A stretch of DNA of 64,000 nucleotides, taken from the NCBI RefSeq assembly GCF_000425065.1, contig NZ_AULB01000038.1, forward strand, positions 1-64,000. Direction: 5' to 3'. Positions 9,329 through 17,509 of the stretch are shown here, piece by piece. This stretch comes from Actinomadura rifamycini DSM 43936 (GTDB lineage Bacteria; Actinomycetota; Actinomycetes; Streptosporangiales; Streptosporangiaceae). The first letter of the stretch is position 1; each line of letters starts with the position of its first letter. The position numbers and the translations under genes were made by a program. Below the pieces are notes generated by a model, which saw only the letters and a program-made list of their open reading frames with translations, made no database searches and had not been told where the DNA came from.

Positions 9329-9376
9329 ATCCAGGTACCAGGAGCCTGTTTATGGGGGTACTGGACGAACCTGGAT
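9329..9376. promoter_or_regulatory. Inverted repeat between MFS pump and HTH regulator, candidate operator
   Basis: ATCCAGG (9329-9335) and CCTGGAT (9370-9376) form a perfect 7-bp inverted repeat separated by 34 bp in the short divergent intergenic region. A further TACC/GGTA step (9335-9338) lies inside the left arm. The placement suits a shared operator for both divergent promoters. Binding by the neighbouring regulator is inference. Confidence 0.35.
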
Positions 9377-9406
9377 GAGCTCATGCGGGTCCTGCAGGAT
9401 GGGAGC

Positions 9407-10258
9407 ATGACCGGCGTGCGACCTCCTGAGACCCGACGAGAGCTCGGTGCGTTCCTGCGCTCCCGGCGCGAACGGCTGACCCCGGACCGGGTCGGTCTCC
9501 CCGCGACCGGTCGCCGCCGCACGCCGGGTCTGCGGCGGGAAGAGGTCGCCGTGCTCGCCGGCGTGGGAGTCACCTGGTACACGTGGCTCGAACAGGGGCG
9601 GCCGATCAACGTCAGCACGCAGGTCCTGGCCGCGGTCGGCCGAGCACTGCGCCTGGACGACGCGGAGAAGCGGCACCTGGAGCGCCTCGCCGGCGTCCGG
9701 TCCGAGCCGAGCAGGCCGCCGGCGCTGGACGCTGCCCTGTCGGCGGCCTACCAGCCGGTGCTGGACAAACTCGACCCGTTCCCCGCGTGCCTGCAGACCA
9801 GTGCGTTCGACATCGTCGCCTACAACCGCGCCTACCGCTTCCTGTTCACCGACATGGACCGGATACCACCGCCCGAACGCAACTGCGCGCTCCAGTTCTT
9901 CACCGACGCCGAATGGCGGAGCCGCTACGTCGATGACGACGTCGTCGCTTCGCGGATGGTCGCCCACCTGCGCGCGGTCGTCGGCAGCACCGCCGGTTCC
10001 GGCGCGGTGGAGACCATCGAGAAGCTGCGGGGGCGCTCCGAGGAGTTCTCGGAGCTGTGGGACCGCCACGACGTCCTGCTCCAGCACCTGGAGACCAAGC
10101 GCCTGGACAGCCCTCTCGTCGGCATGCTCCGGCTCAACTTCGTCTCCACCAACGTCGCGGAGACCGGTCACCGACTCACCGTGATGACCCCGGCCGACGA
10201 GCCCACCTCGGAAAGGCTCGCTAAGCTGCCCGACCTGATCGCCGACACCGCACCCTGA
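9407..10258 (+). CDS. XRE-type HTH regulator with MmyB-like ligand-binding domain
   Basis: 283 residues from ATG 9407, preceded by GGATGGGAG. Residues about 10-75 form the helix-turn-helix; the stretch RRTPGLRREEVAVLAGVGVT, then YTWLEQGR, is diagnostic of actinobacterial XRE regulators with an MmyB-like C-terminal domain (about 110-275, e.g. FDIVAYNRAYRFLF). Such proteins bind DNA as dimers, and the C-terminal domain is thought to bind a fatty-acid-like or other small ligand. Divergence from the MFS pump suggests it controls that gene. Confidence 0.88.
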   Translation: MTGVRPPETRRELGAFLRSRRERLTPDRVGLPATGRRRTPGLRREEVAVLAGVGVTWYTWLEQGRPINVSTQVLAAVGRALRLDDAEKRHLERLAGVRSEPSRPPALDAALSAAYQPVLDKLDPFPACLQTSAFDIVAYNRAYRFLFTDMDRIPPPERNCALQFFTDAEWRSRYVDDDVVASRMVAHLRAVVGSTAGSGAVETIEKLRGRSEEFSELWDRHDVLLQHLETKRLDSPLVGMLRLNFVSTNVAETGHRLTVMTPADEPTSERLAKLPDLIADTAP

Positions 10259-10407
10259 CGCCGTCCGGTCGGCATGGGCCGATCGCCCGGCCGGGGCGGC
10301 CTGTCAAGTAGACATCCGTGTCTCTTAGGACGATCATGTGGGCGGGACTCCGGCTTCGAAGCAGCGCCGCCCCGGACGTCCGTCACGGCGAGTGGCTGGG
10401 GGGACGC

Positions 10408-12540
10408 ATGCCCGAGTGGACGCCTCTGCTGCCCACGGATCCGGCCGAGGTGGGGCCCTACCGCATCGAGGGTCGGCTGGGCACCGGCGGCCAGGGCGCC
10501 GTCTACGTCGGCCGTACCGCTTCGGGCGAGCGTGTGGCGGTGAAGCTGCTCCATCCGCATCTGGTGATCGACGAGCGGGCTCGGGCGCGCTTCCTCAGAG
10601 AGGTGGAGATCGCCAAACGCGTCGTGCCCTTCTCCACGGCACAGGTGCTCGACAGCGGCGTGGTGAACGGACAGCCCTACATCGTCAGCGAATTCGTGGA
10701 CGGGCCGTCGCTGCACGAGTCCGTGCGCGGGACGGGGCCGCGCGGCGCAGCCGCGCTGGAACGGCTCGCGCTCAACACCGCGACGGCTCTGGCGGCGATC
10801 CACCAGTCCGGCATCGTCCACCGGGATTTCAAGCCGGGCAACGTCCTGCTCGGCCCGGACGGCCCGGTGGTGATCGACTTCGGGATCGCCCGAGCGCTGG
10901 ACGTCAGCCGGTCGCTGACCGCGGGCCAGATCGTCGGCACCCCGGGCTACATGGCGCCCGAGCAGTTCTCCGATCACGAGGTCGGGCCCGCCGCCGACCT
11001 GTTCGCGTGGGGGGCGACCATGGTCTTCGCCGCCACCGGCGAGCCGGCGTTCGGCGGCGACTCGCTCCCCGCGGTGATGCGGTCGATCCTCGAGGACGAG
11101 CCGCACCTGGACGGACTGGACGGCCGGCTCGCGCCCCTCGTCCGCGCCTGCCTGGCCAAGGACCCGGCCGACCGTCCCACGTCCGCGGAGGTCGTGGACA
11201 GCCTGCGTGCCCTGCCGGGCCAGGCCCGGCAGCCCATTGGCCCACCGCCGACCAGGCAGGACACGGCCGCACTGTCCCCCGAACCCGCCGAGCCCGCCGA
11301 ACGGCCCGGGCACAGTGACGCGCCCACCGTGGCGGACGAGCCTGGCGGGCGGCGCGGGGACGCTCCCTCGGACGCCGAACCGGACCGGGACGCCACGACG
11401 ACTCGGCCGTCCGGTAACGCCGGGGTCCACCGCCGGGTCTGGGCGGGCCGCGGCCTCCTCGCCCTCGCCCTGCTCGCCGTGCTCGGCCTCGGCTACGTCG
11501 TCTTCCCCGGTCTCGGAGGCGACGACGGGGCGGAGGCGGCCCCGCTCGTCGGCGTCACCTTGCCGCACCCCTTCTCGGAACGCTGGACCAACGACGGCGA
11601 CCGCCTGAAGTCGAAGCTGGAGCAGCTCGGTTACCGGGTCGACCTCCAGTACACCGACGACGCTGCCGCCCAGGCGGACGAGATCGACGACCAGATCGGC
11701 GAAGGCGCCCGGCTGCTGATCGTCGCCTCGGCCGGCGACCCGGCGATCGCGGAGCGGCTGCGGGCGGCGGCCGGCAAGAACATCCCGGTCATCGCCTACG
11801 ATCTGCTCGTCCGCGACTCTCCGGACATCGACTACTACACGTCCTTCGACCAGCGCGAAGTCGGGCGGCAGCAGGCGACGTCCCTGCTGGTGGGGCTCGG
11901 GCTCAGAAAGCCGGACGGTTCGGGGGGCCCGGCACGAGGCTCCTTCGCCATCGAACTGTTCGCCGGTTCGCCGGAGGACCCCAGCGCACGGAGTTTCTTC
12001 GACGGCGCGATGGACGTCCTGAAGCGGTACATCGACTCGGAACGGCTCGTCGTCGAGAGCGGCCAGACGGACTTCGGCACCGTCGCGACAATGCGCTGGG
12101 ACGCGACGACGGCGGGCAAGCGGATGGACGACCTCATCACCCGCCACTACGGCGGCGGGACGACGGTCCAGGGTGTGCTGTCGCCGTACGACGGCCTGTC
12201 GAGGAGCATCCTGTCGGCGCTGGAATCCCGCGGCTACGGGACGCGCGAACGGCCGTACCCGGTCATCACCGGGCAGGGCGCCGAGGCGGAGTCCGTCAGA
12301 TCGATCATCGCCGGGGAGCAGTACTCGACGGTCCTCAACGACACGCGGCGGCTCGCCGACACCACGGCGAAGCTCGCCGACACCCTCCTGAAGGGGGACG
12401 AACCGCAGGTCACCGGCACCCAGGACAACGGGGCGAAGACCGTCCCCGCCTACCTGCTCGAACCGGTCACCGTGGACAAGGGCAACTACGAGCAGCAGCT
12501 CATCGCCACGGGCTACTACACCGAAAGCCAAGTGCGGTAA
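10408..12540 (+). CDS. Receptor Ser/Thr kinase fused to ChvE/XylF-type sugar-binding domain
   Basis: 710 residues; ATG 10408 sits behind GGGGGGACGC. Residues about 10-270 form a Hanks kinase (LGTGGQGAVYVG, VAVKLL, HRDFKPGN, DFGIA, GTPGYMAPEQ); the catalytic loop has Phe where Leu is usual (HRDF). A Pro/Glu/Asp-rich linker leads to one membrane span (LLALALLAVLGLGYVVF, about 350-367). Residues about 380-710 match periplasmic sugar-binding proteins of the ChvE/XylF class: PFSERWTNDG, VIAYDLLVRD and VITGQGAEAESVRSIIAGE, with the usual hinge order. The ligand domain should lie outside the cell, making this a one-protein sugar-sensing kinase. No ABC transporter is adjacent. Its 3' end overlaps a truncated VOC gene by 41 bp. 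Confidence 0.9.
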   Translation: MPEWTPLLPTDPAEVGPYRIEGRLGTGGQGAVYVGRTASGERVAVKLLHPHLVIDERARARFLREVEIAKRVVPFSTAQVLDSGVVNGQPYIVSEFVDGPSLHESVRGTGPRGAAALERLALNTATALAAIHQSGIVHRDFKPGNVLLGPDGPVVIDFGIARALDVSRSLTAGQIVGTPGYMAPEQFSDHEVGPAADLFAWGATMVFAATGEPAFGGDSLPAVMRSILEDEPHLDGLDGRLAPLVRACLAKDPADRPTSAEVVDSLRALPGQARQPIGPPPTRQDTAALSPEPAEPAERPGHSDAPTVADEPGGRRGDAPSDAEPDRDATTTRPSGNAGVHRRVWAGRGLLALALLAVLGLGYVVFPGLGGDDGAEAAPLVGVTLPHPFSERWTNDGDRLKSKLEQLGYRVDLQYTDDAAAQADEIDDQIGEGARLLIVASAGDPAIAERLRAAAGKNIPVIAYDLLVRDSPDIDYYTSFDQREVGRQQATSLLVGLGLRKPDGSGGPARGSFAIELFAGSPEDPSARSFFDGAMDVLKRYIDSERLVVESGQTDFGTVATMRWDATTAGKRMDDLITRHYGGGTTVQGVLSPYDGLSRSILSALESRGYGTRERPYPVITGQGAEAESVRSIIAGEQYSTVLNDTRRLADTTAKLADTLLKGDEPQVTGTQDNGAKTVPAYLLEPVTVDKGNYEQQLIATGYYTESQVR

Positions 12541-12943
12541 ACCCCGTGTCGGGCCCGTCCGTGATCCGCAGCACGGTGGCACCGGCTTTGACCAGCCGTT
12601 CCACCGTGGCCTTGACCCGCTGTACGCGGACGTCCAGTGGGACGTCAGGTCCCCCGCCGACCTTCAGGTCGAAGTGCCAGCGGTTCTTGGCGACCTTCGG
12701 CTCCGGAACCTGCTGGAACCACACCCTCGGGCCGCGCCCCGCGGGATCGATGATCGACTCCGGCGTGTCCCCGGCACCGGGCGGCAGCTCTGCCTCGGGC
12801 ACTCCCGCCGCCGCCCAGTGGGCACGCCACGTGGCGTGCCCGCCCGGCGGAGGCTCGGGCACGTAGTTCAGCGCCTCGGCCCAGAAAGTCACCATTTTCT
12901 GCGGATCGGAGCAGTCGATCGTCAGCTGCACTGTCATCTCCAT
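12500..12943 (-). pseudogene. VOC/glyoxalase-like protein, C-terminally truncated
   Basis: The open frame starts at ATG 12943 (MEMTVQLTIDCSDPQKMVTF) and follows the actinobacterial VOC-family pattern (VWFQQVPEPKVAKNRWHFDL, then VERLVKAGATVLR) up to ITDGPDTG. After that point family members continue with a strand of the type MQDPEGNEF that carries the last metal ligand. Here the frame instead reads 13 unrelated residues antisense to the end of the kinase gene. The break coincides with the kinase stop codon at 12540. The last strand and the Glu ligand are therefore missing and the product is probably inactive. Confidence 0.65.
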
Positions 12944-13087
12944 GCTCGAAGCATCCCAGGCAGCTCTGACAGACAATCCGCTTTCGCGACAAGCCTCAAA
13001 AGACGCCGCTCGCGTCCGGGCGTCTATCAAGCCGCACTGAAACAGCCGCACTGGTCGCGGGGTAGAGGTTTCAATGCGCGGCCAGAC

Positions 13088-13645
13088 TTATCGTTCCACG
13101 CAGACCGTGTGGGGTGGTTCGGGGTAGGCGAAAGCGACCGGTTGTGTCGGGTCGGCCGGACGGGCGGCGCCCTGAGCGCACGCGTCCTTGTCGGCCCTGC
13201 CCGGCACCACCGCCACGACCCGGTAGCTCGCCGACGGCCCGCACGCCACCTTGGTGACCGTTCCGGTGGGAAACCCGATCTCCTGGTGGAAGCAGTCTCC
13301 GACCTTCGCGTTCAGCATGAGGCACAGTCGCCAGCCATCGCCTCTGCTCGGCGAGTTCCTGACGTATCCGTAGGTGTTGTCGCCGCAGTGCTCGTTGCCG
13401 TCCAGCCGCATGGCCACCTTGTAGGCGGCGTCCGGCGCGGTGCAGGAAACGATGCGGGCCTCCTGCGGCGAGCCCAGCTTGCCGCCCTGCTCTTCCGCCG
13501 CCACGCAGTCTCCCGGCGCGGCGCGGCTGAGGGCGTCTTCAGCCGCGCAACCGGCCAGGACGGCCGCGACCGGCAGGGCGGCGACGGCCGCGCGGGCCGT
13601 CAAGCCACCGGTCCGCCGGAGCCGAGCCCGGATCGCGCCGAACAT
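13088..13645 (-). CDS. Cys-rich secreted lipoprotein (LppU-like), function unknown
   Basis: About 185 residues from ATG 13645 (ATG 13675 also possible). The N-terminus has arginines, a hydrophobic core and the lipobox VLAGC, so it is a predicted lipoprotein. The mature part carries spaced cysteines (GDCVAAEE, IVSCTAPDA, HCGDNTYGYV, LCLMLN, GDCFHQE, VACGPSASYRVVAVV, DACAQG) compatible with several disulfides, as in LppU/SCO3897-type actinobacterial proteins. The repeated GDC...C...Y.V pattern suggests two related subdomains. No enzymatic motif is seen. Confidence 0.75.
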   Translation of the reverse strand: MFGAIRARLRRTGGLTARAAVAALPVAAVLAGCAAEDALSRAAPGDCVAAEEQGGKLGSPQEARIVSCTAPDAAYKVAMRLDGNEHCGDNTYGYVRNSPSRGDGWRLCLMLNAKVGDCFHQEIGFPTGTVTKVACGPSASYRVVAVVPGRADKDACAQGAARPADPTQPVAFAYPEPPHTVCVER

Positions 13646-13780
13646 TCGCACCTGCTGAAGGTGGGCCTGCGACATCGCTGCATTACCGCTTTCGTTGAAC
13701 TTTCACGGACCGATCGTCGACCATACCGCGACCGGATTGGCCGGTCGACACATCGGGCTGCGTCTTCTCCGCCGCCGATC

Positions 13781-13809
13781 CCCCTTACGTGGAAGGGGTC
13801 ACTCCCCTT
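13781..13809. repeat. Overlapping hairpin arms CCCCTT / AAGGGG / CCCCTT
   Basis: CCCCTT (13781-13786), AAGGGG (13793-13798) and CCCCTT (13804-13809) allow two mutually exclusive 6-bp hairpins sharing the middle arm. They lie between the lipoprotein start and the transposase remnant. They could be an attenuator-like switch or an old repeat element. Nothing nearby decides this. Confidence 0.4.
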
Positions 13810-13829
13810 GCGCGGGAAAGTGCGTGGCT

Positions 13830-14460
13830 ACACTTGTCCTAGGGCTCGCCGATATGACGAGACAAGCGGCGCGCAGCCTGGATCAGGGGCCTCTCCCAGA
13901 CCCACTACGTGATGACCGGATACCGGATCGAGCCCCGGCGGCCGACCGCTGCGGGCGCCGCGCCGCAGCCGGTGGCGGGCCTGGTCGGCGGGCTCGTGGC
14001 CGCGATGCCCCGCCGCCGCAGATCGCGGCGGATCGCGCGGGACGAGAATCGCCTTGTCGGCCCGCACCCGTCCGGGCCGCGTGCGCGGGTGCCCGCCGCC
14101 GCTCCGGACGACCCGGATCCCGGCCATGACCGCCTCGACCTGCGGTGCGTCGCCACGCCGCCCGGCGGCGACCACCAGCGACAAGGGTTCGTGTCCCTGC
14201 TCGCAGGCCGGGTGCAGCTTGGCCGACAACCCGCCCCGCGACCGTCCAGGGCGTGGTTCCGCCGGGCGGTTCGGCCTGCTCGTCGCCGTGGCGGCGGGCT
14301 CCGGCGACGTGCTGGTGGGCGTGCAGGACGGTGGAATCAAGGCCGATCCGCCAGCCGATCAGCCCAGCGGCGTCGGCCCCGGCCTGCGGCCCGGCCAGGA
14401 CGTTCGCCCAGGCCCCGCCGCGTTGCCGGCAGGGCGGGCCACTTCAAAACAGGCTTTAGG
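13830..14460 (-). pseudogene. Decayed IS5-family (IS427-like) transposase
   Basis: Three reading frames on the minus strand together give a familiar transposase: GLDSTVLHAHQHVAGARRHG (about 14330-14280), GRSRGGLSAKLHPACEQG with LSLVVAAGRRGDAPQVEAV (about 14250-14140), then RVRADKA and, in another frame, SSRAIRRDLRRRGIAAT (about 14060-13990). This is the order of the IS5/IS427 DDE transposase, with at least two frameshifts and no intact ends. A possible outer end is the AT-richer block CTAAAGCCTGTTTTGAAGT near 14440-14460. No terminal repeat partner or target duplication was found. Confidence 0.75.
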
Positions 14461-14549
14461 CGCGTCCTCCCGGATAGGGCGTGGGCGGCTCGGGCTTCGG
14501 TCGGGGGCTCCGGTAGCGTGGCGGCCTAACGCTTGCTCGGGAGGCGGCC

Positions 14550-15512
14550 ATGGGACAGGTGGTGGAGGAGCGGCTCGGGGTGGGGGTGCCCACCCGGGTG
14601 TTCACCTTCTTCTTGCGGTTCTGGTTGCGGCCGCTGATGCGGTATGTGCTGTTCACTCCGTTCGGGATGCGGTTGTGGAAGGTGCTCGACCCGCTGTGCG
14701 TGGTGATGGTGACGCCGCCGGGGACACGGCGGGCCGCGGTGCCCTTCGACGGGTTCGCCGCGGAGTGGGTGCTGGGGCCCGGGGTGAGCGCGGCCCGCGG
14801 GCGAGGACGGGTGATCCTCTACCTGCACGGGGGCGGGTTCGTGGTCGGCAGTCTGCGGACGCACCGGCGGATGGTGGCGCGGTTGTCGGCGGCGTCGGGG
14901 GCGCCCGCGCTGTCGGTGGCCTACCGGCAGTTGCCCGGCACGTCGCTGCTCGGGTCGATCGCCGACTGCGTGGCGGCGTACGAGTTCCTGTTGGACGAGG
15001 GGTACCGGGCGGACGAGATCGTGATCGCCGGGGACTCGGCGGGCGGGTTCCTGACGTTCGCGACCGCGCTCCAGGCCGTCCTGGACGGGCTGCCCGCGCC
15101 CGGCGGCCTGGTCGCGATGTCGCCGCTGACCAACCTCGACCACGCCGACAAGCTCGCGCACGCCAACCTGCCGCTCGACCCTTACATCCCCGGCGCGCTG
15201 CTGCCGGAGCTCACCCCGGTGCTGCTCGGCGGCCTCGCGCTGGAACCGCTGCACTCGCCCGTCAACGGCGCCCTCGCCGCGATGCCGCCGACCCTGATCC
15301 ACGTGGGGTCGACCGAGGTGCTGCTGGTGGACGCCGAGCTGATGGCCCGACGCCTGTCGGACGCCGGGGTGCCCGTCACCCTCGTCGTCTGGGACCGCCA
15401 GCCCCACGTCTTCCAGATCTTCGCCGACTTCTGCCGCGAGGGCCTGCGCTCCATCGAGGAGATGGGCGCCTTCGTCCGCGACCTGCCCGCCGCCGGCGAG
15501 AAGGCCGCCTGA
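14550..15512 (+). CDS. Alpha/beta hydrolase, HSL-family esterase/lipase
   Basis: 320 residues from ATG 14550 behind GGGAGGCGGCC. It carries the hormone-sensitive-lipase family oxyanion motif LYLHGGGF, the nucleophile elbow GDSAGG, the acid region EVLLVDAE and the catalytic His in QPHVF. It should hydrolyse short acyl esters in the cytoplasm or at the membrane face; the first 40 residues are hydrophobic (FTFFLRFWLRPLMRYVLF) and could bind membrane. The gene sits alone between two decayed transposases on opposite strands. Confidence 0.88.
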   Translation: MGQVVEERLGVGVPTRVFTFFLRFWLRPLMRYVLFTPFGMRLWKVLDPLCVVMVTPPGTRRAAVPFDGFAAEWVLGPGVSAARGRGRVILYLHGGGFVVGSLRTHRRMVARLSAASGAPALSVAYRQLPGTSLLGSIADCVAAYEFLLDEGYRADEIVIAGDSAGGFLTFATALQAVLDGLPAPGGLVAMSPLTNLDHADKLAHANLPLDPYIPGALLPELTPVLLGGLALEPLHSPVNGALAAMPPTLIHVGSTEVLLVDAELMARRLSDAGVPVTLVVWDRQPHVFQIFADFCREGLRSIEEMGAFVRDLPAAGEKAA

Positions 15513-15619
15513 GCCCACCGGCAACGCATGCCGACCGGCCGACCGGTCGCTTTCCCGGGATGGACCGAGGTGTCCTGGGCCCGGTCGAGGCCGGCGGCGG
15601 GACGCGCCACGCGCGCGCC

Positions 15620-16010
15620 CCCCGGCAACGCCACGTGGGACAGACCGCGCGCAGGCACCCGGGCCGGACGGACCCGATCGACATCCTGGCCGCCCCGGCA
15701 CCGACGCACGCCCAGGCGGCCCGGACGGCGTCGCTGATGGCGTTCGTCCTGCTCGGCGGCACGCTGCTGCCGATCGACCGGGTCACCACGGACCGCCCTC
15801 CCGCTCGGGGAAGCCGACGAAACGCGAGGTGAACGGGCGGGTCCTCGCCGATCCGGCCGGGGGGCTGCTGCGGGCTTCCCCGGCCCCCTGCCCCCGGCTG
15901 TCCACGACGTCCGCGCGGCCCGAGAACCCGGCGTGATCGACGCCCGGGCCGACAACGGCGTCCCCTGCTGGGCCGACCATGCCTGCCAGGGCGCCGGGCG
16001 CCGAGGGCCG
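15620..16010 (+). pseudogene. Decayed IS5-type transposase (DDE_Tnp_4 group)
   Basis: The plus strand reads DPIDILAAPAPTHAQAARTA then FVLLGGTLLPIDRVTTDRP (about 15670-15810), followed after a frameshift by VLADPAGGLL, AVHDVRAAREPGVIDA and CWADHACQGAG (about 15840-16005). This is the catalytic core order of Tnp4-type IS5 transposases (LDGTLLPIDR ... ADPAG ... VHDVRAAR ... WADKAYQGAG). A 3-4 codon deletion, frameshifts and loss of the C-terminus show it is dead. It belongs to a different group from the remnant at 13.8-14.5 kb. Confidence 0.8.
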
Positions 16011-16078
16011 TCAGCTCTCCGTTTGCTCGGCGGGCGGGAGCGCGGCGCGCGTCGTGAGGCTGGGCCGGGCGGGTGGGG

Positions 16079-16678
16079 TCAGCGGGCGGGGGCCGGGAGG
16101 TGGAGTAGGGCTCGGAGGCGGGTGAGGAAGCCTGCGGGACGGCGGTGGGTGGCGGCGTGGCGGTGGTGGTCGGTGGGGCGGCGGCTCGGTCGGCGTGAGG
16201 TCGGGGACGTCCCGGCGTGTGGGACCGGACGGGGTCGGGGACGGACGGGCGGGCGGGGTTCGAGGCGGGGGCGCAGCTCCGGCGGTGGCACCGGACGGGA
16301 CGGTTGCGCCGGACCGACCGGGACCGGGACGGCGACCGGGCTCGCCAGCGGCGCCGGGGACTCGGGCGGGGCCGGGGCCCTGGACGGGAGCGGGGTCGCC
16401 GCCGGAACCGGGCGCGGGGGCGGGGGTGCTGGCGGGGCCGGGCGCGAAGGTGGTGGGCGGGTGGCGGACAGGGCCGTCTGGATCATGTCGGCGAGGGTGG
16501 CGGGGCAGGCGGCCTCCAGGAGGCGGTCGCCGACCATCGACCACCAGGACCCCGTCCACTCCCCGTGCCAGGACGGGACGCCGGGGAAGCGGCGGGCCAG
16601 GGCCGCCTGGACCTGCTCGGGATCGTGGTCCAGCCAGGCCGGGAAGGGGCCTGCGGCTGCGTTGTGCTCGTCGTGCAT
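16079..16678 (-). CDS. Hypothetical protein, short globular head with Pro-rich tail (199 aa)
   Basis: ATG 16678 follows GGAGGTCC. Residues 1-75 look globular and Trp-rich (FPAWLDHDPEQVQAALARRF, then HGEWTGSWWSMVGDRLLE); the rest is Pro/Arg low-complexity. No signal peptide or transmembrane span is seen. Small actinobacterial proteins of this head type are of unknown function. It lies downstream of, and on the same strand as, the WhiJ-cassette ATPase with a 303-bp gap, so co-transcription is uncertain. Confidence 0.6.
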   Translation of the reverse strand: MHDEHNAAAGPFPAWLDHDPEQVQAALARRFPGVPSWHGEWTGSWWSMVGDRLLEAACPATLADMIQTALSATRPPPSRPAPPAPPPPRPVPAATPLPSRAPAPPESPAPLASPVAVPVPVGPAQPSRPVPPPELRPRLEPRPPVRPRPRPVPHAGTSPTSRRPSRRPTDHHRHAATHRRPAGFLTRLRALLHLPAPAR

Positions 16679-16981
16679 GGATCGGACCTCCGTTTTCCGA
16701 TCGGGCCCCCGGCCCGGCGCCGTCCTCGTCGACGGCACTCGCGGACATGCATGCGCGGGGGGCTCACACCTGCGCCACCACCTCGAACCGGCCCGGACGG
16801 GCGGACGTGCGGCGGCGGGACGCCTCGGCAGACGTGCCCGGACGGGCTGGGCCCGGCGGCGGCGAACGCCTTTCCGGCACCCGGGGATGACGCCAGGGCA
16901 CCGGTCACGCCGGTCGAAGCTGCGGGCGAGGAAGCGGAGGGACGGTGCGGACGTGAGGGGGCCGTCCCCCCGCTCACGACC
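16679..16981. other. Intergenic stretch without a recognisable gene
   Basis: This 303-bp gap separates two leftward genes. It must contain the promoter of the Pro-rich protein gene. I see no ORF with coding character, RNA gene, long palindrome or repeat in it. Confidence 0.5.
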
Positions 16982-17368
16982 TCACGGGTTCAGAACCGCG
17001 AAGACGACCTTGCCGGTGTTGCCGGACAGGGGACGCACGCCCCAGTAACGCGTGTACTGCTCGACGACGAACAGGCCGCGCCCGGACTCGCCGTCCAGGT
17101 CGGCCCGCTGCACGCGCGGCTCCTCCCAGTGGGAGTCCTGGACCTCCATCCAGAGCGAGCCGTCCTCGTTGTGCCCGAGCCGGAACGTGACGTCGTCCGG
17201 CCCGGTCGTGTGCCGGATCGCGTTCGTGACCAGCTCACTCGCGACCAGGCACGGGACGAAGTCGTCCACCCCGGACGGCGCCAGCGTGAGCCGTATGAAC
17301 CCCCGAACCTCCGCGACCGACCCGAGGTGGCGCTTGACCACCATCTCCGCATGCGTCGCCTCGATCAT
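16982..17368 (-). CDS. RsbW/SpoIIAB-like ATP-binding regulatory protein (HATPase_c_2)
   Basis: 128 residues from ATG 17368 behind GGGAG; ATG 17383 is an alternative. It has the GHKL-type N box LVASELVTNAIRHT and a G box DGESGRGLFVVEQYTRYWG, the short stand-alone form typical of actinobacterial anti-sigma-like kinases. Such proteins bind ATP and either phosphorylate a STAS antagonist or sequester a regulator. Divergent placement next to an XRE-DUF5753 gene and a DUF397 gene reproduces the WhiJ/abaA-type cassette of streptomycetes, in which these three proteins are found together. Confidence 0.88.
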   Translation of the reverse strand: MIEATHAEMVVKRHLGSVAEVRGFIRLTLAPSGVDDFVPCLVASELVTNAIRHTTGPDDVTFRLGHNEDGSLWMEVQDSHWEEPRVQRADLDGESGRGLFVVEQYTRYWGVRPLSGNTGKVVFAVLNP

Positions 17369-17509
17369 GCGCCCAGCTCCCATCACTGTGTGTGGTGAAC
17401 ACCACACATTCAGCCACTTTCGGAGCTACGATCGGCATGCCACAGCAAAGTGGCGACCAAGAGCACGGCCCCCGCCGTAGGTGCAAATTACCGGGAGAGG
17501 TAAGTGATC

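Noticed and set aside
10408..12540. ABC sugar transporter locus, from the ChvE-like domain
   Set aside because: No permease or ATPase is adjacent and the domain is part of a kinase chain.
13904..14529. Plus-strand open frame over the first transposase remnant
   Set aside because: The homology (GRSRGGLSAKLHPACEQG) is on the minus strand; the plus reading is a shadow.
16011..17048. Plus-strand open frames opposite the Pro-rich protein
   Set aside because: Gly/Arg low-complexity shadow of a Pro-rich gene that has a good ribosome-binding site on the minus strand.
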